Part shown: piece after piece, positions 34,060 through 45,686 of the stretch
Numbering within the stretch: the stretch's first letter is position 1
Layout: each line of letters starts with the position of its first letter
Notes under the pieces: generated by a model
Seen by the model: only the letters and a program-made list of their open reading frames with translations
What the model was told of the DNA's origin: nothing
The model's database searches: none
Position numbers and translations under genes: made by a program
Source: Verrucomicrobiota bacterium
Lineage (GTDB): Bacteria; Verrucomicrobiota; Verrucomicrobiia; Opitutales; Opitutaceae
Reading direction: 5' to 3'
Length of the DNA: 64,000 bases
Assembly (NCBI GenBank): GCA_023433275.1
Contig: JAEZDN010000125.1
Span: forward strand, 1-64,000

Positions 34060-34443
34060 TTAGTTTTGGGCGGGGGCGCGCCGGGCGGTGAGTTGCTCGG
34101 TGGCGACATCGCCCACGTCGCGCGTCAGCTTGAGTTCGTCGCCGGCCAGCGTGCCCCGGTAGGCGATGATGATCTCGTTGCCCTCCATCGAGAACGTCTC
34201 GGTGAAGGAAACCTTGTCGCCGTCGAGCCTGATGGAGCGCAATGGCACGGTGCCCTTGCCGAAGGCGTGATCGTAGGTGGCCTGGCCGGTGAGGGTTTCC
34301 CCGTCCTGTTTGAAGTCGTAGGTGTATTTCTGCTGGCCGATCTGGGTGTCGAACTCAGCGGTCCATTTTCCGGCGAGACCCGCGTAGGAAGGCAGAATCG
34401 CGGTGATGAACAAGGCAAGGAGGGCGAGGGGTTTGGTTTTCAT
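34060..34443 (-). CDS. Small secreted beta-rich protein of unknown function
   Basis: A 127-residue protein from the ATG complementary to 34441-34443. It has a clear signal peptide (KTKPLALLALFITAILPSYAG, cleavage near SYA-GL). The mature part reads KWTAEFDTQIGQQKYTYDFK, then DGETLTGQATYDH and GDKVSFTETFSMEGNEIII, a pattern seen in small secreted proteins of Planctomycetes and Verrucomicrobia that look like one half of a lipocalin-like or beta-barrel module. It has no cysteines for disulfides and no lipobox. Role unknown; it is most likely an envelope or secreted protein. Confidence 0.72.
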   Translation of the reverse strand: MKTKPLALLALFITAILPSYAGLAGKWTAEFDTQIGQQKYTYDFKQDGETLTGQATYDHAFGKGTVPLRSIRLDGDKVSFTETFSMEGNEIIIAYRGTLAGDELKLTRDVGDVATEQLTARRAPAQN

Positions 34444-34600
34444 GGGGGAGTAAGCGGCCAGCATGGGGAATTGCTCCCTCGGGGGAATCCGGAAACGGCC
34501 GTTGGTCCCGGTTGCGTGGTTCGGGCCAGGGTGGGCCGGGGCGGGGGAATCAGGCCAACTTCGCGGCTGACTTACCGGGGTTTCTGGCTTGGGGTGGGAC

Positions 34601-35557
34601 ATGCGGTGGATTTTTATTGGGCTGGTCTTTGTGAGTGGCGGCTTGGCGGCGGATGTCCCGATGCCCACGCAGGTGAAGACGCTCAAGGTCACCGTGCTCT
34701 CGACCATGCTGGCCGAGCGCGGGCTGGGGGAGTGGGGATTCGCGGCGCTGGTGGAAGTGGACGGGCGGCGCATCCTTTTCGACACCGGGATGAACAGCGA
34801 TGTGGTGTTGAAGAACGCGGCGAGCCTGGAGGTGGATCTCAGCACTGTCCCCGACGTGATTCTGAGCCATTCGCATTTTGATCATACGGGCGGTCTGATG
34901 ACGTTGCGCGAGTCCATGCGCCCGAAGAAACCTGACGCGCTCGCCATCGTGCATGGAGCGGAGGGACTATTTTACCGGCGGGTCGATGGCGGGCCGCCGA
35001 TGATCGCGAATCCGTTGCTGTTCATCCGGCCGCAGTACGAGGCGACGGGCGGCGTGTTCCGGATCCATGGTGAGCCGGTTGAACTGTATCCGGGTGTGTG
35101 GTTCAGCGGGCCGGTGCCGCGCCGGCATCCCGAGCGCAATTTCCCGCGCGACGGACGCTTGGAGGGACCGATGGGTGAGGCCGAGGATACGGTGCCGGAA
35201 GACGCGGCGCTATTCATCAACACGGCGGAGGGGCTGGTGGTGATCACCGGATGCGGACACGCCGGGGTTGTGAATATCATCGAGCATGCGCGCGCGGTCG
35301 TGCGACCGGCGAAGGTTCACGCGCTGATCGGCGGTTTCCATTTGTTCAATGCGAGCGAGGAGACGCTGGCATGGACGGCGGTCAAGCTGCGCGAGTTCGG
35401 CGTCGAAAATTTCATCGGCGCGCACTGTACCGGGATTGAAACGGTTTATCGGTTCCGGACGGAACTGGGTCTGGGGCGGGCCCATGCGGTGGTCAGTGCC
35501 ACGGGCACGGGTTTTGAGCTGGGGAAGGGGATCGAGCCGGGCGTGCTGGCGCGGTGA
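34601..35557 (+). CDS. Secreted MBL-fold metallo-hydrolase
   Basis: A 318-residue protein from the ATG at 34601. Residues 1-18 form a signal peptide (RWIFIGLVFVSGGLAAD). The metallo-beta-lactamase metal-binding motif is SHSHFDHTGGLM, with RILFDTGMNSDVVLK upstream and VITGCGHAGVVNII and FIGAHCTGIETVYRF downstream. This arrangement (GCxH, AHCTG) is that of the MJ0296/MJ1236-like group annotated as dihydropterin-methyl-aminobenzene phosphate synthase-like hydrolases. The export signal argues against the cytosolic archaeal pterin role, so the substrate is unknown. It ends 28 bases from the convergent channel gene. Confidence 0.85.
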   Translation: MRWIFIGLVFVSGGLAADVPMPTQVKTLKVTVLSTMLAERGLGEWGFAALVEVDGRRILFDTGMNSDVVLKNAASLEVDLSTVPDVILSHSHFDHTGGLMTLRESMRPKKPDALAIVHGAEGLFYRRVDGGPPMIANPLLFIRPQYEATGGVFRIHGEPVELYPGVWFSGPVPRRHPERNFPRDGRLEGPMGEAEDTVPEDAALFINTAEGLVVITGCGHAGVVNIIEHARAVVRPAKVHALIGGFHLFNASEETLAWTAVKLREFGVENFIGAHCTGIETVYRFRTELGLGRAHAVVSATGTGFELGKGIEPGVLAR

Positions 35558-35585
35558 GGCGGGGGGCGATGCCTGCTGTAGGGAT

Positions 35586-36626
35586 TCAGCTTCGGGAGAT
35601 CGCGAATGTGATCACGACGCCGGCCGAGAGAACGTAGGAAACGGGATAAGCCCAGCGCAGCCAGCGGTCGTAATGTTCGGCGCGCGCCGCGTCGCGATCG
35701 TGGAGTTTGCGGATCCACACCATGCCGGCCATGGCCAGGCCAAGGAAGAGATAGGCGAGGAAGAACAGCCAGTCGATGATCGTGAGGTAGGGGATCTTGG
35801 GCAGATCGGTGTGAAGGGAAAAACTGAGGGCGACGACGGTCAGCAAACTCGCGATGATCACGTTCATGCGGTCGGCCAGGTCGGTTGGGGGCAGGAAAAA
35901 GACCGCAAAGGCCATGCCGATGAGAATACAGAGCGGCACGATCATCTGCCAGATGTAGAATTGAAAGCGGCGGGTGACCTCGATGGTCACGGACACGCGG
36001 CTGTAGGTCTCGTCGTAAATCTCGCGGAAGCGCGGCGCGACATCGACGGTGAGTTTGCCGGGACGCCATTGAGGGAGGGAGATGCGATCCGCGATCCGCA
36101 GATTCTCGGGCGCGAGCGTGAAAGTTACCTCATCGGCCTGGTACTGGAAGGATTCCAATTCCAGTTGGAGTTTCTGGGTGTCGAAGGGCAGGCGACGGAG
36201 ATCGAGATCGGTGGCCAGACGCACATCCATTTGCCGTTCGAATTCGACGCGGCCGTCGGGATGGATGCGAAGGAGGGTGTGTTCGATCTCAGCGGGCGCG
36301 GTGGTGCGGTTGAACTCCACCATGGGACGCCACATGGCGTTGACCTCCCCGAGCGCCACGTCCTCCCGCCACACGCGGGGCTCGGTCCCTTCGAAGGCAA
36401 GCTTGGGATCCTGCCAGTAGGCGCCGAGGAGGACATGGATGGCAAACTGACCTGCGGGTTCATCGATCTCGACGATATCGAGGACGTAAACGCCGAGATC
36501 GACCTGACGGGGCTGGGCCGATGTCGGTTGGGCCGGGGCGGAGGCCGCTGAGACGATCGGGAGCGAGACGGACGCGAGCAGCAAGGAGGCGATGAGGCAG
36601 ACGGAGGGGCGGAGCGTCGAAAGCAT
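35586..36626 (-). CDS. Pentameric ligand-gated ion channel homologue
   Basis: A 346-residue protein with the full Cys-loop-receptor layout. There is a signal peptide (about 1-27) and a beta-rich extracellular ligand-binding domain. Its pro-loop reads DLRRLPFDTQKLQLELESF near 143-160 (the loop cysteines of animal receptors are absent, as in other prokaryotic members). Four membrane spans follow: QFYIWQMIVPLCILIGMAF near 222, NVIIASLLTVVALSFSLH near 255 (pore-lining M2), WLFFLAYLFLGLAMAGMVWI near 286, and YPVSYVLSAGVVITFAI near 327. It resembles GLIC/ELIC-type channels. Ion selectivity and ligand cannot be stated. Neighbours offer no ligand clue. Confidence 0.88.
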   Translation of the reverse strand: MLSTLRPSVCLIASLLLASVSLPIVSAASAPAQPTSAQPRQVDLGVYVLDIVEIDEPAGQFAIHVLLGAYWQDPKLAFEGTEPRVWREDVALGEVNAMWRPMVEFNRTTAPAEIEHTLLRIHPDGRVEFERQMDVRLATDLDLRRLPFDTQKLQLELESFQYQADEVTFTLAPENLRIADRISLPQWRPGKLTVDVAPRFREIYDETYSRVSVTIEVTRRFQFYIWQMIVPLCILIGMAFAVFFLPPTDLADRMNVIIASLLTVVALSFSLHTDLPKIPYLTIIDWLFFLAYLFLGLAMAGMVWIRKLHDRDAARAEHYDRWLRWAYPVSYVLSAGVVITFAISRS

Positions 36627-36670
36627 GAAGGCCGCATGAAGTCGCGCGAGTTTCGGGCTGTCAATTGGCG

Positions 36671-37462
36671 TCAGCCGGTTCGGTCGGCGGGGGATGGTCG
36701 GAAGAACAGGGGGTGACCAACACGGAGGAAGCCGGTGCGGGTGACGGTGGCGTAGATGCCGGCGTGGTTTTGGTTGGCGCGGGCGGTGGCCCTCATCACC
36801 TCGGGGGCCGCGGCGGCGGTGTCGGGATCGAGGTTGATCATCGCGCAGCGCAGGTCGCGTTGGGTGACGGCGATTTCGGGGGCGTCATCGCCTTCGCCGA
36901 AGGAAAGGACGCCGCCAACCCAAGCGTCTTCCTGGAACGCGGCGGGTTGCTGGAGCTGGATCACAATGTTCGGACGGAAGCGTCGGACATCAGCGGGGCG
37001 TCCGGCGAGGCGCTCGATTTCCTGCACGGTGTTGGTCGCGATGACGGAGACGGTGGCATCGTCGAAGATGCCGTTCTTGAATTGGGTCATTTCCACCGGC
37101 GAACCGTGACGGCGTCCGATTTCGGCGGCTAGTTCCTCGCTGAAGATTGGAAGGGTTCGCCCGTCGGGGGTGGAGACGTGCGTGGGTGCGTCGTTTAAGG
37201 CGGCGGGGTCGGAACGGCGGGGCGTGAACAAGAGCAGTTCGGGAAGTTTCCCGGCGGTGAGCCAAGGGAACGCGCTGCGATCGTGCATGCGAAGGAAGGC
37301 AAAGCGCCGGTCGCCTTCCAAGCCCTGCCAGCCAAGGCGGACGGTTTCGAGGGATTCGCCGCGCATGGATTTCACGGGGTAGCGGAAGAGGGCCGCCACG
37401 TGGCCGATGGGGATGCGGTGGGGCGGGTGGGACGCGGGCTGTATGAGGGATGGCACGGGCAT
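36671..37462 (-). CDS. MOSC domain-containing protein
   Basis: A 263-residue protein of the MOSC family (molybdenum cofactor sulfurase C-terminal domain; related to YcbX and mARC). An N-terminal MOSC_N-like beta-barrel region carries ALFRYPVKSMRGESLETV and GLEGDRRFAFL. The MOSC domain continues with RRFRPNIVIQL, then DLRCAMINLDPDTA, which holds the conserved cysteine, and ends near GIYATVTRTGFLRVGHPLFF. Members handle Moco-linked sulfur or reduce N-hydroxylated compounds. No 2Fe-2S domain follows, so it is a stand-alone MOSC protein. The substrate is unknown. Confidence 0.85.
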   Translation of the reverse strand: MPVPSLIQPASHPPHRIPIGHVAALFRYPVKSMRGESLETVRLGWQGLEGDRRFAFLRMHDRSAFPWLTAGKLPELLLFTPRRSDPAALNDAPTHVSTPDGRTLPIFSEELAAEIGRRHGSPVEMTQFKNGIFDDATVSVIATNTVQEIERLAGRPADVRRFRPNIVIQLQQPAAFQEDAWVGGVLSFGEGDDAPEIAVTQRDLRCAMINLDPDTAAAAPEVMRATARANQNHAGIYATVTRTGFLRVGHPLFFRPSPADRTG

Positions 37463-37589
37463 TCGCCTTAGTTCTTTGTGTGCGCGTGATATCGCGTTTG
37501 GTCGAGGCGGGCCCGGCGACCGTGCCCTACAGTTAGAAGGGAGGAAAGGCGCTCGGGGGGAATCGCACCTATCTGGTACGATTCAGGCT

Positions 37590-37681
37590 AACCACAGATG
37601 ACACAGAGTCGCACGAATAGATGGGGTGAAGGAGTGGAGGATCGCTCGTTCATCTGTGCTTATTCGTGTCCAGCTGTGGTT
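37590..37681. repeat. Dispersed inverted repeat (ACCACAGATGACACAGA family)
   Basis: The arms AACCACAGATGACACAGAG...GCACGAATAG (37590-37620) and CATCTGTGCTTATTCGTG...CAGCTGTGGTT (37651-37681) are imperfect inverted copies flanking about 30 bases. This wording is typical of short non-coding repeats scattered through many Verrucomicrobia/Planctomycetes-type genomes. It fills the gap between the MOSC gene and metH. Confidence 0.6.
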
Positions 37682-37702
37682 TCTTCCTGACTTGGGCTCG
37701 GC

Positions 37703-41788
<4,086 letters not shown>

Positions 41789-41805
41789 TTGAGTGAGTAA
41801 TCTAC

Positions 41806-41825
41806 ATATCAGGATGTAATGATAT
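41806..41825. promoter_or_regulatory. Candidate operator upstream of metH
   Basis: The perfect dyad ATATCA-N8-TGATAT lies 17 bases before the metH start. Regulators of the methionine cycle (ArsR-type SahR-like or others) bind palindromes of similar composition, so it is a reasonable operator candidate. A further palindrome, AGCTGG-CA-CCAGCT, lies at 41878-41891. No regulator gene is nearby. Confidence 0.35.
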
Positions 41826-42019
41826 TTAGCAAGTCTCGATGGCGTTTTTGTGTATTCCTCCGGTCTCCCGCACGAGGAGCTGGCACCAGCTAACCGCCCA
41901 ACAGCTCGACGCTATGCGTGGCCTTCCGGAGTGATTTCGGCAACTGTTGCGCAGGGTTAGGAGTTGCGGGGATCTCGCTGGGGCGGATTACTCGATTCTC
42001 CTGAGGTTCTTTTATTCAA

Positions 42020-42135
42020 TTCAGCAGTCACAGGAAAGGCCGTGAAAACCGGCCACAGTAGCGCTGCGGTAACGCATCACAGACCCCCATTCCGCTTCAG
42101 GGCGGGAACAGAGCCAGTCGGGCAGCCGGCGAAGG
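42020..42135 (+). promoter_or_regulatory. Probable cobalamin riboswitch
   Basis: The core AGGAAAGGCCGTGAAAACCG and the following GCCACAGTAGCGCTGCGGTAAC match, in order, the conserved GGGAA..GGTGAAAA..CCGG and GCAACGGTAA segments of the cobalamin-riboswitch aptamer (42030-42073). AGAGCCAGTCGGGCAGCCGG (42110-42129) fits the closing 3' segment. It lies on the plus strand about 290 bases before a TonB-dependent receptor, the classic target. It probably represses the receptor when cobalamin is plentiful. A covariance-model search is needed for certainty. Confidence 0.65.
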
Positions 42136-42417
42136 CGGGGGCGAGGACGCGCGGAGCGCGTGCAAAGGGCAGGGAGCGAGGTGCCAGGGGTGAACCCTGG
42201 CGCTTGACCCGAGCCCTTGGCGCGCGGAACGCGCCACATGCGGAGTCCGAACATCTGTCTGCCGAAACTCACCGCGTCGGGGCGTGTGCGCGCACCGACG
42301 ACAAACCTTCATCGCACTCAATGAAGCGTGAGAGTGGAGACGTGTTTTCCCGGGAAGCGGCCAGTATCCAACTTCCGGAAAGATGGCGGTCTGCTCTTGC
42401 CGTCAGGAATAGCAGAC
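42136..42417 (+). promoter_or_regulatory. Structured leader between riboswitch and TonB receptor
   Basis: This long leader has several strong hairpins: GCCAGGG-GTGAA-CCCTGGC (42183-42202), GGCGCG-CGGAA-CGCGCC (42219-42235) and GCGCGGAGCGCGTGC near 42150. A second segment CGGAGTCCGAACATCTGTC near 42240 also resembles a cobalamin-riboswitch 3' end, so the aptamer could extend this far. No gene is supported here; the reading frame is open but unconserved. It probably contains the expression platform. Confidence 0.45.
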
Positions 42418-44340
42418 ATGAATCCATCCCTCCCGGCGTCCTTGCGACGCCTTGCAACCTCGAACCCCACGGCGAGGTCGCCGTGGCTCCAGATCCGGAG
42501 CGCGGGCAACCCGGCCCGCGTTCTTCTCCTTGCCGCCGTGCTGGCCGCCAGCCCGCTCCCGGGTCAGGAAACGTCGACCGTCGTCCTCCCGGACTACGTC
42601 ACCACCGCCACGCGCACACCGGCCGCGTTGACCACGGTCGGCATCGCGGTGGACTCGATCAGTGGCGCTGAACTGGCGCGCATGCAGATCACCGGCCTGA
42701 GCGCCGCGCTCGCCGGGGTCCCGGGCGCGCCGAGCAGTGCCTCGGGTGCGCCGGGCGGGGTGACCTCCCTCTTCCTGCGTGGTTCGAACTCCAACCAGAC
42801 GCTGTTTCTCGTGGACGGCATCCGCGCGAGCGATCCGAACACGGACTACCAAGTCACGTTGAGCGGCCTGTGCCTTGGGGCGTGCGACAACCTCGAGGTC
42901 TCGCACGGGCCGCAGAGCACGCTTTACGGCGGCGAGGCGGTGGGCGGCGTGGTCGCCATCCGGGGCCAGCGCGGCTCCGGCCCGCGTCGCGGGGCGATTT
43001 CGTTTGAAGCCGGTTCGTTCGGCACGATCCAGGGCGCGGCCAGCGTGCAGGCGGGCGACGACCAGGGTGGCTACACCTTCACGATCAACGGCGGCCACAC
43101 CGACAACGAGCGGGCGAACAATGAATTCGACAGCACGACCCATTCGCTCCGGGTGGACCGAAAATTATCCGCAAGGGTGGCGGTGGGCGCCACCTGGCGC
43201 GGCTTCATCGGCGTGTATGGCTCGCCCGGCGCGGCGGTTGGTTGGGGCGCCAACGATCCCGACAACGAGGAGCGAGAGAACAACCAGCTCGCGACGGTTT
43301 TCGCCGAGTTCACGCCGGCTCCGGGCCTCACGCACAAGGCCATCCTGGGCGGGCAGAATCGTCGTTACGAATCGGATGACGGCACCTCGACCACCGTCGT
43401 CAAGAATCGCCGCGCCGTGCTCGACTGGCAGGCGACCTGGACGGCGAACGAGCAGCACCGCCTGACGGGCGGGGTCACGGCGGAGTCGAATCACACGCGC
43501 AACACCGGGTTCGGCAACATCAACCGCCGGCAGAAGCTCCTGGCGTTCTTCGTGCAGGATGAATGGACGCCGGTGCAGAATGTATTCCTGACCGCGGGCC
43601 TGCGCAGCGACGATCACGACACGTATGGCCGCGCCACGACGGGCAAGGTAACGGCGGCCTGGTTGTCGTCGGATGCGCGTTGGAAGCTGCGGGCCAGCCA
43701 CAGCACGGCGTTCCGTTCGCCGAGCTTTCTCGATCTGTATGCCCAGAGCGCGTTCTATGTGGGCAATCCCAACCTCAAGGCCGAGGAGGCGCGCGGGTGG
43801 GATATCGGCGCGGACTATTTCTTCGCGGACAAGCGCGGCATGTTGGGCGTGACGTGGTTCGACACGAAGATCAGCAACCTGATCTCGTTCGATGCCTCGG
43901 TGTTTCCGAGCACGGTGAAAAATGTTGGGCGCGCCCGCACGCGCGGACTGGACGTGTCGGGCAAGTTCATGCTGCCGGGCGCGGTCGAGGTGCGTCTGGC
44001 GTATTCCAACCTGGAGGCCGACGACATCACGGCGGGCACGCGCTTGTTGCGCCGCCCGCGCCAGAGCGGATCGATGGATCTTTGGAAGAGCTTCGGCGCG
44101 TGGAGCGCGGGCACCGGGCTGGTCTTCGTCAGCGACCGGATGGACGCGGATGCGGTGACTTTCGCCACGATCGTGGGTGAGGACTACACGGTCGTACGCG
44201 CGTATGGCGCGTGGGAGGTGAACGATCGGATCGCCATCAAGGCTCGCGTGGAAAACCTGCTCGATGAGAAGTACGAGCAGGTGCACGGCTACCCGCAGCT
44301 GGGCTTCGGCGCGTATGCCGGAGTGGAGTGGACGTTCTGA
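42418..44340 (+). CDS. TonB-dependent outer-membrane receptor, BtuB-like
   Basis: A 640-residue outer-membrane transporter. The N-terminal ~48 residues form a signal peptide (ARVLLLAAVLAASPLPG). A TonB box-like STVVLPDYVTTATRTPA follows, then the plug domain (GGVTSLFLRGSNSNQTLFLV, HGPQSTLYGGEAVGGVVAI) and a beta-barrel ending AIKARVENLLDEKYEQVHGY and the terminal Trp-Thr-Phe. Small size and plug motifs are BtuB-like. Combined with the upstream riboswitch-like leader and the divergent metH, uptake of cobalamin is the best inference. I start at the ATG 42418; an earlier in-frame start lies in the leader. No periplasmic binding protein or BtuCD is seen in the window. Confidence 0.85.
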   Translation: MNPSLPASLRRLATSNPTARSPWLQIRSAGNPARVLLLAAVLAASPLPGQETSTVVLPDYVTTATRTPAALTTVGIAVDSISGAELARMQITGLSAALAGVPGAPSSASGAPGGVTSLFLRGSNSNQTLFLVDGIRASDPNTDYQVTLSGLCLGACDNLEVSHGPQSTLYGGEAVGGVVAIRGQRGSGPRRGAISFEAGSFGTIQGAASVQAGDDQGGYTFTINGGHTDNERANNEFDSTTHSLRVDRKLSARVAVGATWRGFIGVYGSPGAAVGWGANDPDNEERENNQLATVFAEFTPAPGLTHKAILGGQNRRYESDDGTSTTVVKNRRAVLDWQATWTANEQHRLTGGVTAESNHTRNTGFGNINRRQKLLAFFVQDEWTPVQNVFLTAGLRSDDHDTYGRATTGKVTAAWLSSDARWKLRASHSTAFRSPSFLDLYAQSAFYVGNPNLKAEEARGWDIGADYFFADKRGMLGVTWFDTKISNLISFDASVFPSTVKNVGRARTRGLDVSGKFMLPGAVEVRLAYSNLEADDITAGTRLLRRPRQSGSMDLWKSFGAWSAGTGLVFVSDRMDADAVTFATIVGEDYTVVRAYGAWEVNDRIAIKARVENLLDEKYEQVHGYPQLGFGAYAGVEWTF

Positions 44341-44569
44341 TGAGGCGATGGGGTCGGCGCGGTGACCAGCGCCGGCCCTTGTCCGCACGGGAGAAAGCCA
44401 ACGCATGGAGCCGGCCCGCCTCGGGCCGGTTGCGTGGGCGCGGCATTGGCGTTGATCGTGGCCAACAGCCCACCGGGGCGGGGGCGCCCCGGCTCCAGGG
44501 GTGCGTGAAATGCGGGTGATGGACCGGGGCGCGGGCCCGTCGCGGGGCGCCCGCGCTTCAGGTGAGGGC
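44341..44569. other. Gap after the TonB receptor with GC-rich hairpins
   Basis: No gene is supported. The hairpin CCGGCCC-GCCTC-GGGCCGG (44411-44429) and imperfect stems around GGTCGGCGCGGTGACCAGCG could terminate the receptor transcript, but no T-run follows. Confidence 0.35.
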
Positions 44570-45343
44570 CTAGGGTTTTGCGCGGCTGGCGCGCTCGCGG
44601 TTCAGGTCGGTGAGCTTGGCCAGCAGGGCGGCGGGCTCGAGGTCCACGGGCAGGCCGTAGGCGGCGAGGACGGCGGCGTTGAGTTGGTCAGGGTCGGTGC
44701 CGCGCGCCGCCCGGGCGATGGCGTGGCGGTGCTCCTCCTGGGCGGCGGTCAGCGCATGTAGGGGCGTCGATGGCGGCCAGGGAAAGGGAAATGAATCCAC
44801 CGCGAGCGTCGGCGTACGGCGCGAGTGCACGGCTTCGCACCAAACGATGAAGGCGCGGGATTGGAGAATGCCGTGGGTGAAATCGTCGTCGCGGTCGACC
44901 ACCAGCAGTGTGTCGTCGGGAATCAGGGAGCTTTCGAACCAAGTGAACGCGGGAGGATTGGCGTCCAACGGCGTGGCGAGGAAGCGCTCGCGGCGGCTGA
45001 GGACGGCGCGCAGCTGGACATTGGCGTGGGGATTGATCCACCAGCCGTCGCGCAAAGGCCGGGTGTTTCGCTGAAGGTGGTGATAGGGGTGCTCGTAGAA
45101 TGAGGCTTCGTGCTCACCCATGTGCGCCGGAAAATCGATCTGCCAGTGACGGCTGAGGCGATGGCGCACCTCGGCGCCGACGACTTGGCGGACCACGTCC
45201 GAATTGGGGCGTCCGTTGCGATTGGGAGTGCGGAGCATGCGCTCGGCGAGGGCGTCGGGAATGGAGGCGAGGCGCGCCACGCGTTCACCGAGGTGGGCAA
45301 GCCCGGCGTTTTCGGCGAGGGGGCGGGCGGCAGCGAAAGACAT
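44570..45343 (-). CDS. C-terminal remnant or stand-alone specificity part of an MmeI-like (type IIG) DNA methyltransferase
   Basis: A 257-residue protein from the ATG complementary to 45341-45343. Its whole length matches the C-terminal third of MmeI-like restriction/methylation enzymes: ARPLAENAGLAHLGERV, RMLRTPNRNGRPNSDVVRQV, WQIDFPAHMGEHEASFYEHP, FTWFESSLIPDDTLLVVDRD and SFPFPWPPSTPLHALTAAQ, ending AAYGLPVDLEPAALLAKL. The methyltransferase motifs (FxGxG, NPPY) and the nuclease domain are missing, and upstream sequence in all frames lacks them. It is thus a truncated gene, or a lone target-recognition protein. It is the only trace of a restriction-modification system here. Confidence 0.78.
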   Translation of the reverse strand: MSFAAARPLAENAGLAHLGERVARLASIPDALAERMLRTPNRNGRPNSDVVRQVVGAEVRHRLSRHWQIDFPAHMGEHEASFYEHPYHHLQRNTRPLRDGWWINPHANVQLRAVLSRRERFLATPLDANPPAFTWFESSLIPDDTLLVVDRDDDFTHGILQSRAFIVWCEAVHSRRTPTLAVDSFPFPWPPSTPLHALTAAQEEHRHAIARAARGTDPDQLNAAVLAAYGLPVDLEPAALLAKLTDLNRERASRAKP

Positions 45344-45686
45344 ACGGCTAGGGAGAACCGGAATTATGGGGCCGCAATGGAATAACCGCGGGCGATTCAG
45401 GCGCGCCGGGCGGGCAACGGCACGCTCTCGACGCACCGGGCCGGTGCGCCCTGCCGTCTGGGAGCACTCGGAGCGCGATTCCGCATCGAGCGCGGTAGAA
45501 CCGTCGGTTGTGGTTGTGGCTCGTCGATGCCCTGGGCTCCGGTGGCAACAAAGGGCGCGGTCAAGCTGGGCCCCTGCAAATTGGGGCATGGTTTCGAGTG
45601 GAGTCGGTCCTTAGACCCGGATTGCTGACTTCCGCTGCGGTCCTGCAGGTTGCAAGGCTGGCACGTACCCATTCCCGATTCCGGCG
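45344..45686. other. Gap upstream of the MmeI-like remnant
   Basis: No coding sequence, repeat family or terminator is clear. In particular no methyltransferase motif is found that would extend the truncated gene. The end near recQ has no obvious hairpin with a T-run. Confidence 0.4.

Noticed and set aside
44570..45589. Whole 339-codon open frame as one complete protein
   Set aside because: The first 82 codons are shadow-like and unrelated to methyltransferases; similarity to MmeI-like proteins starts at the ATG 45343.
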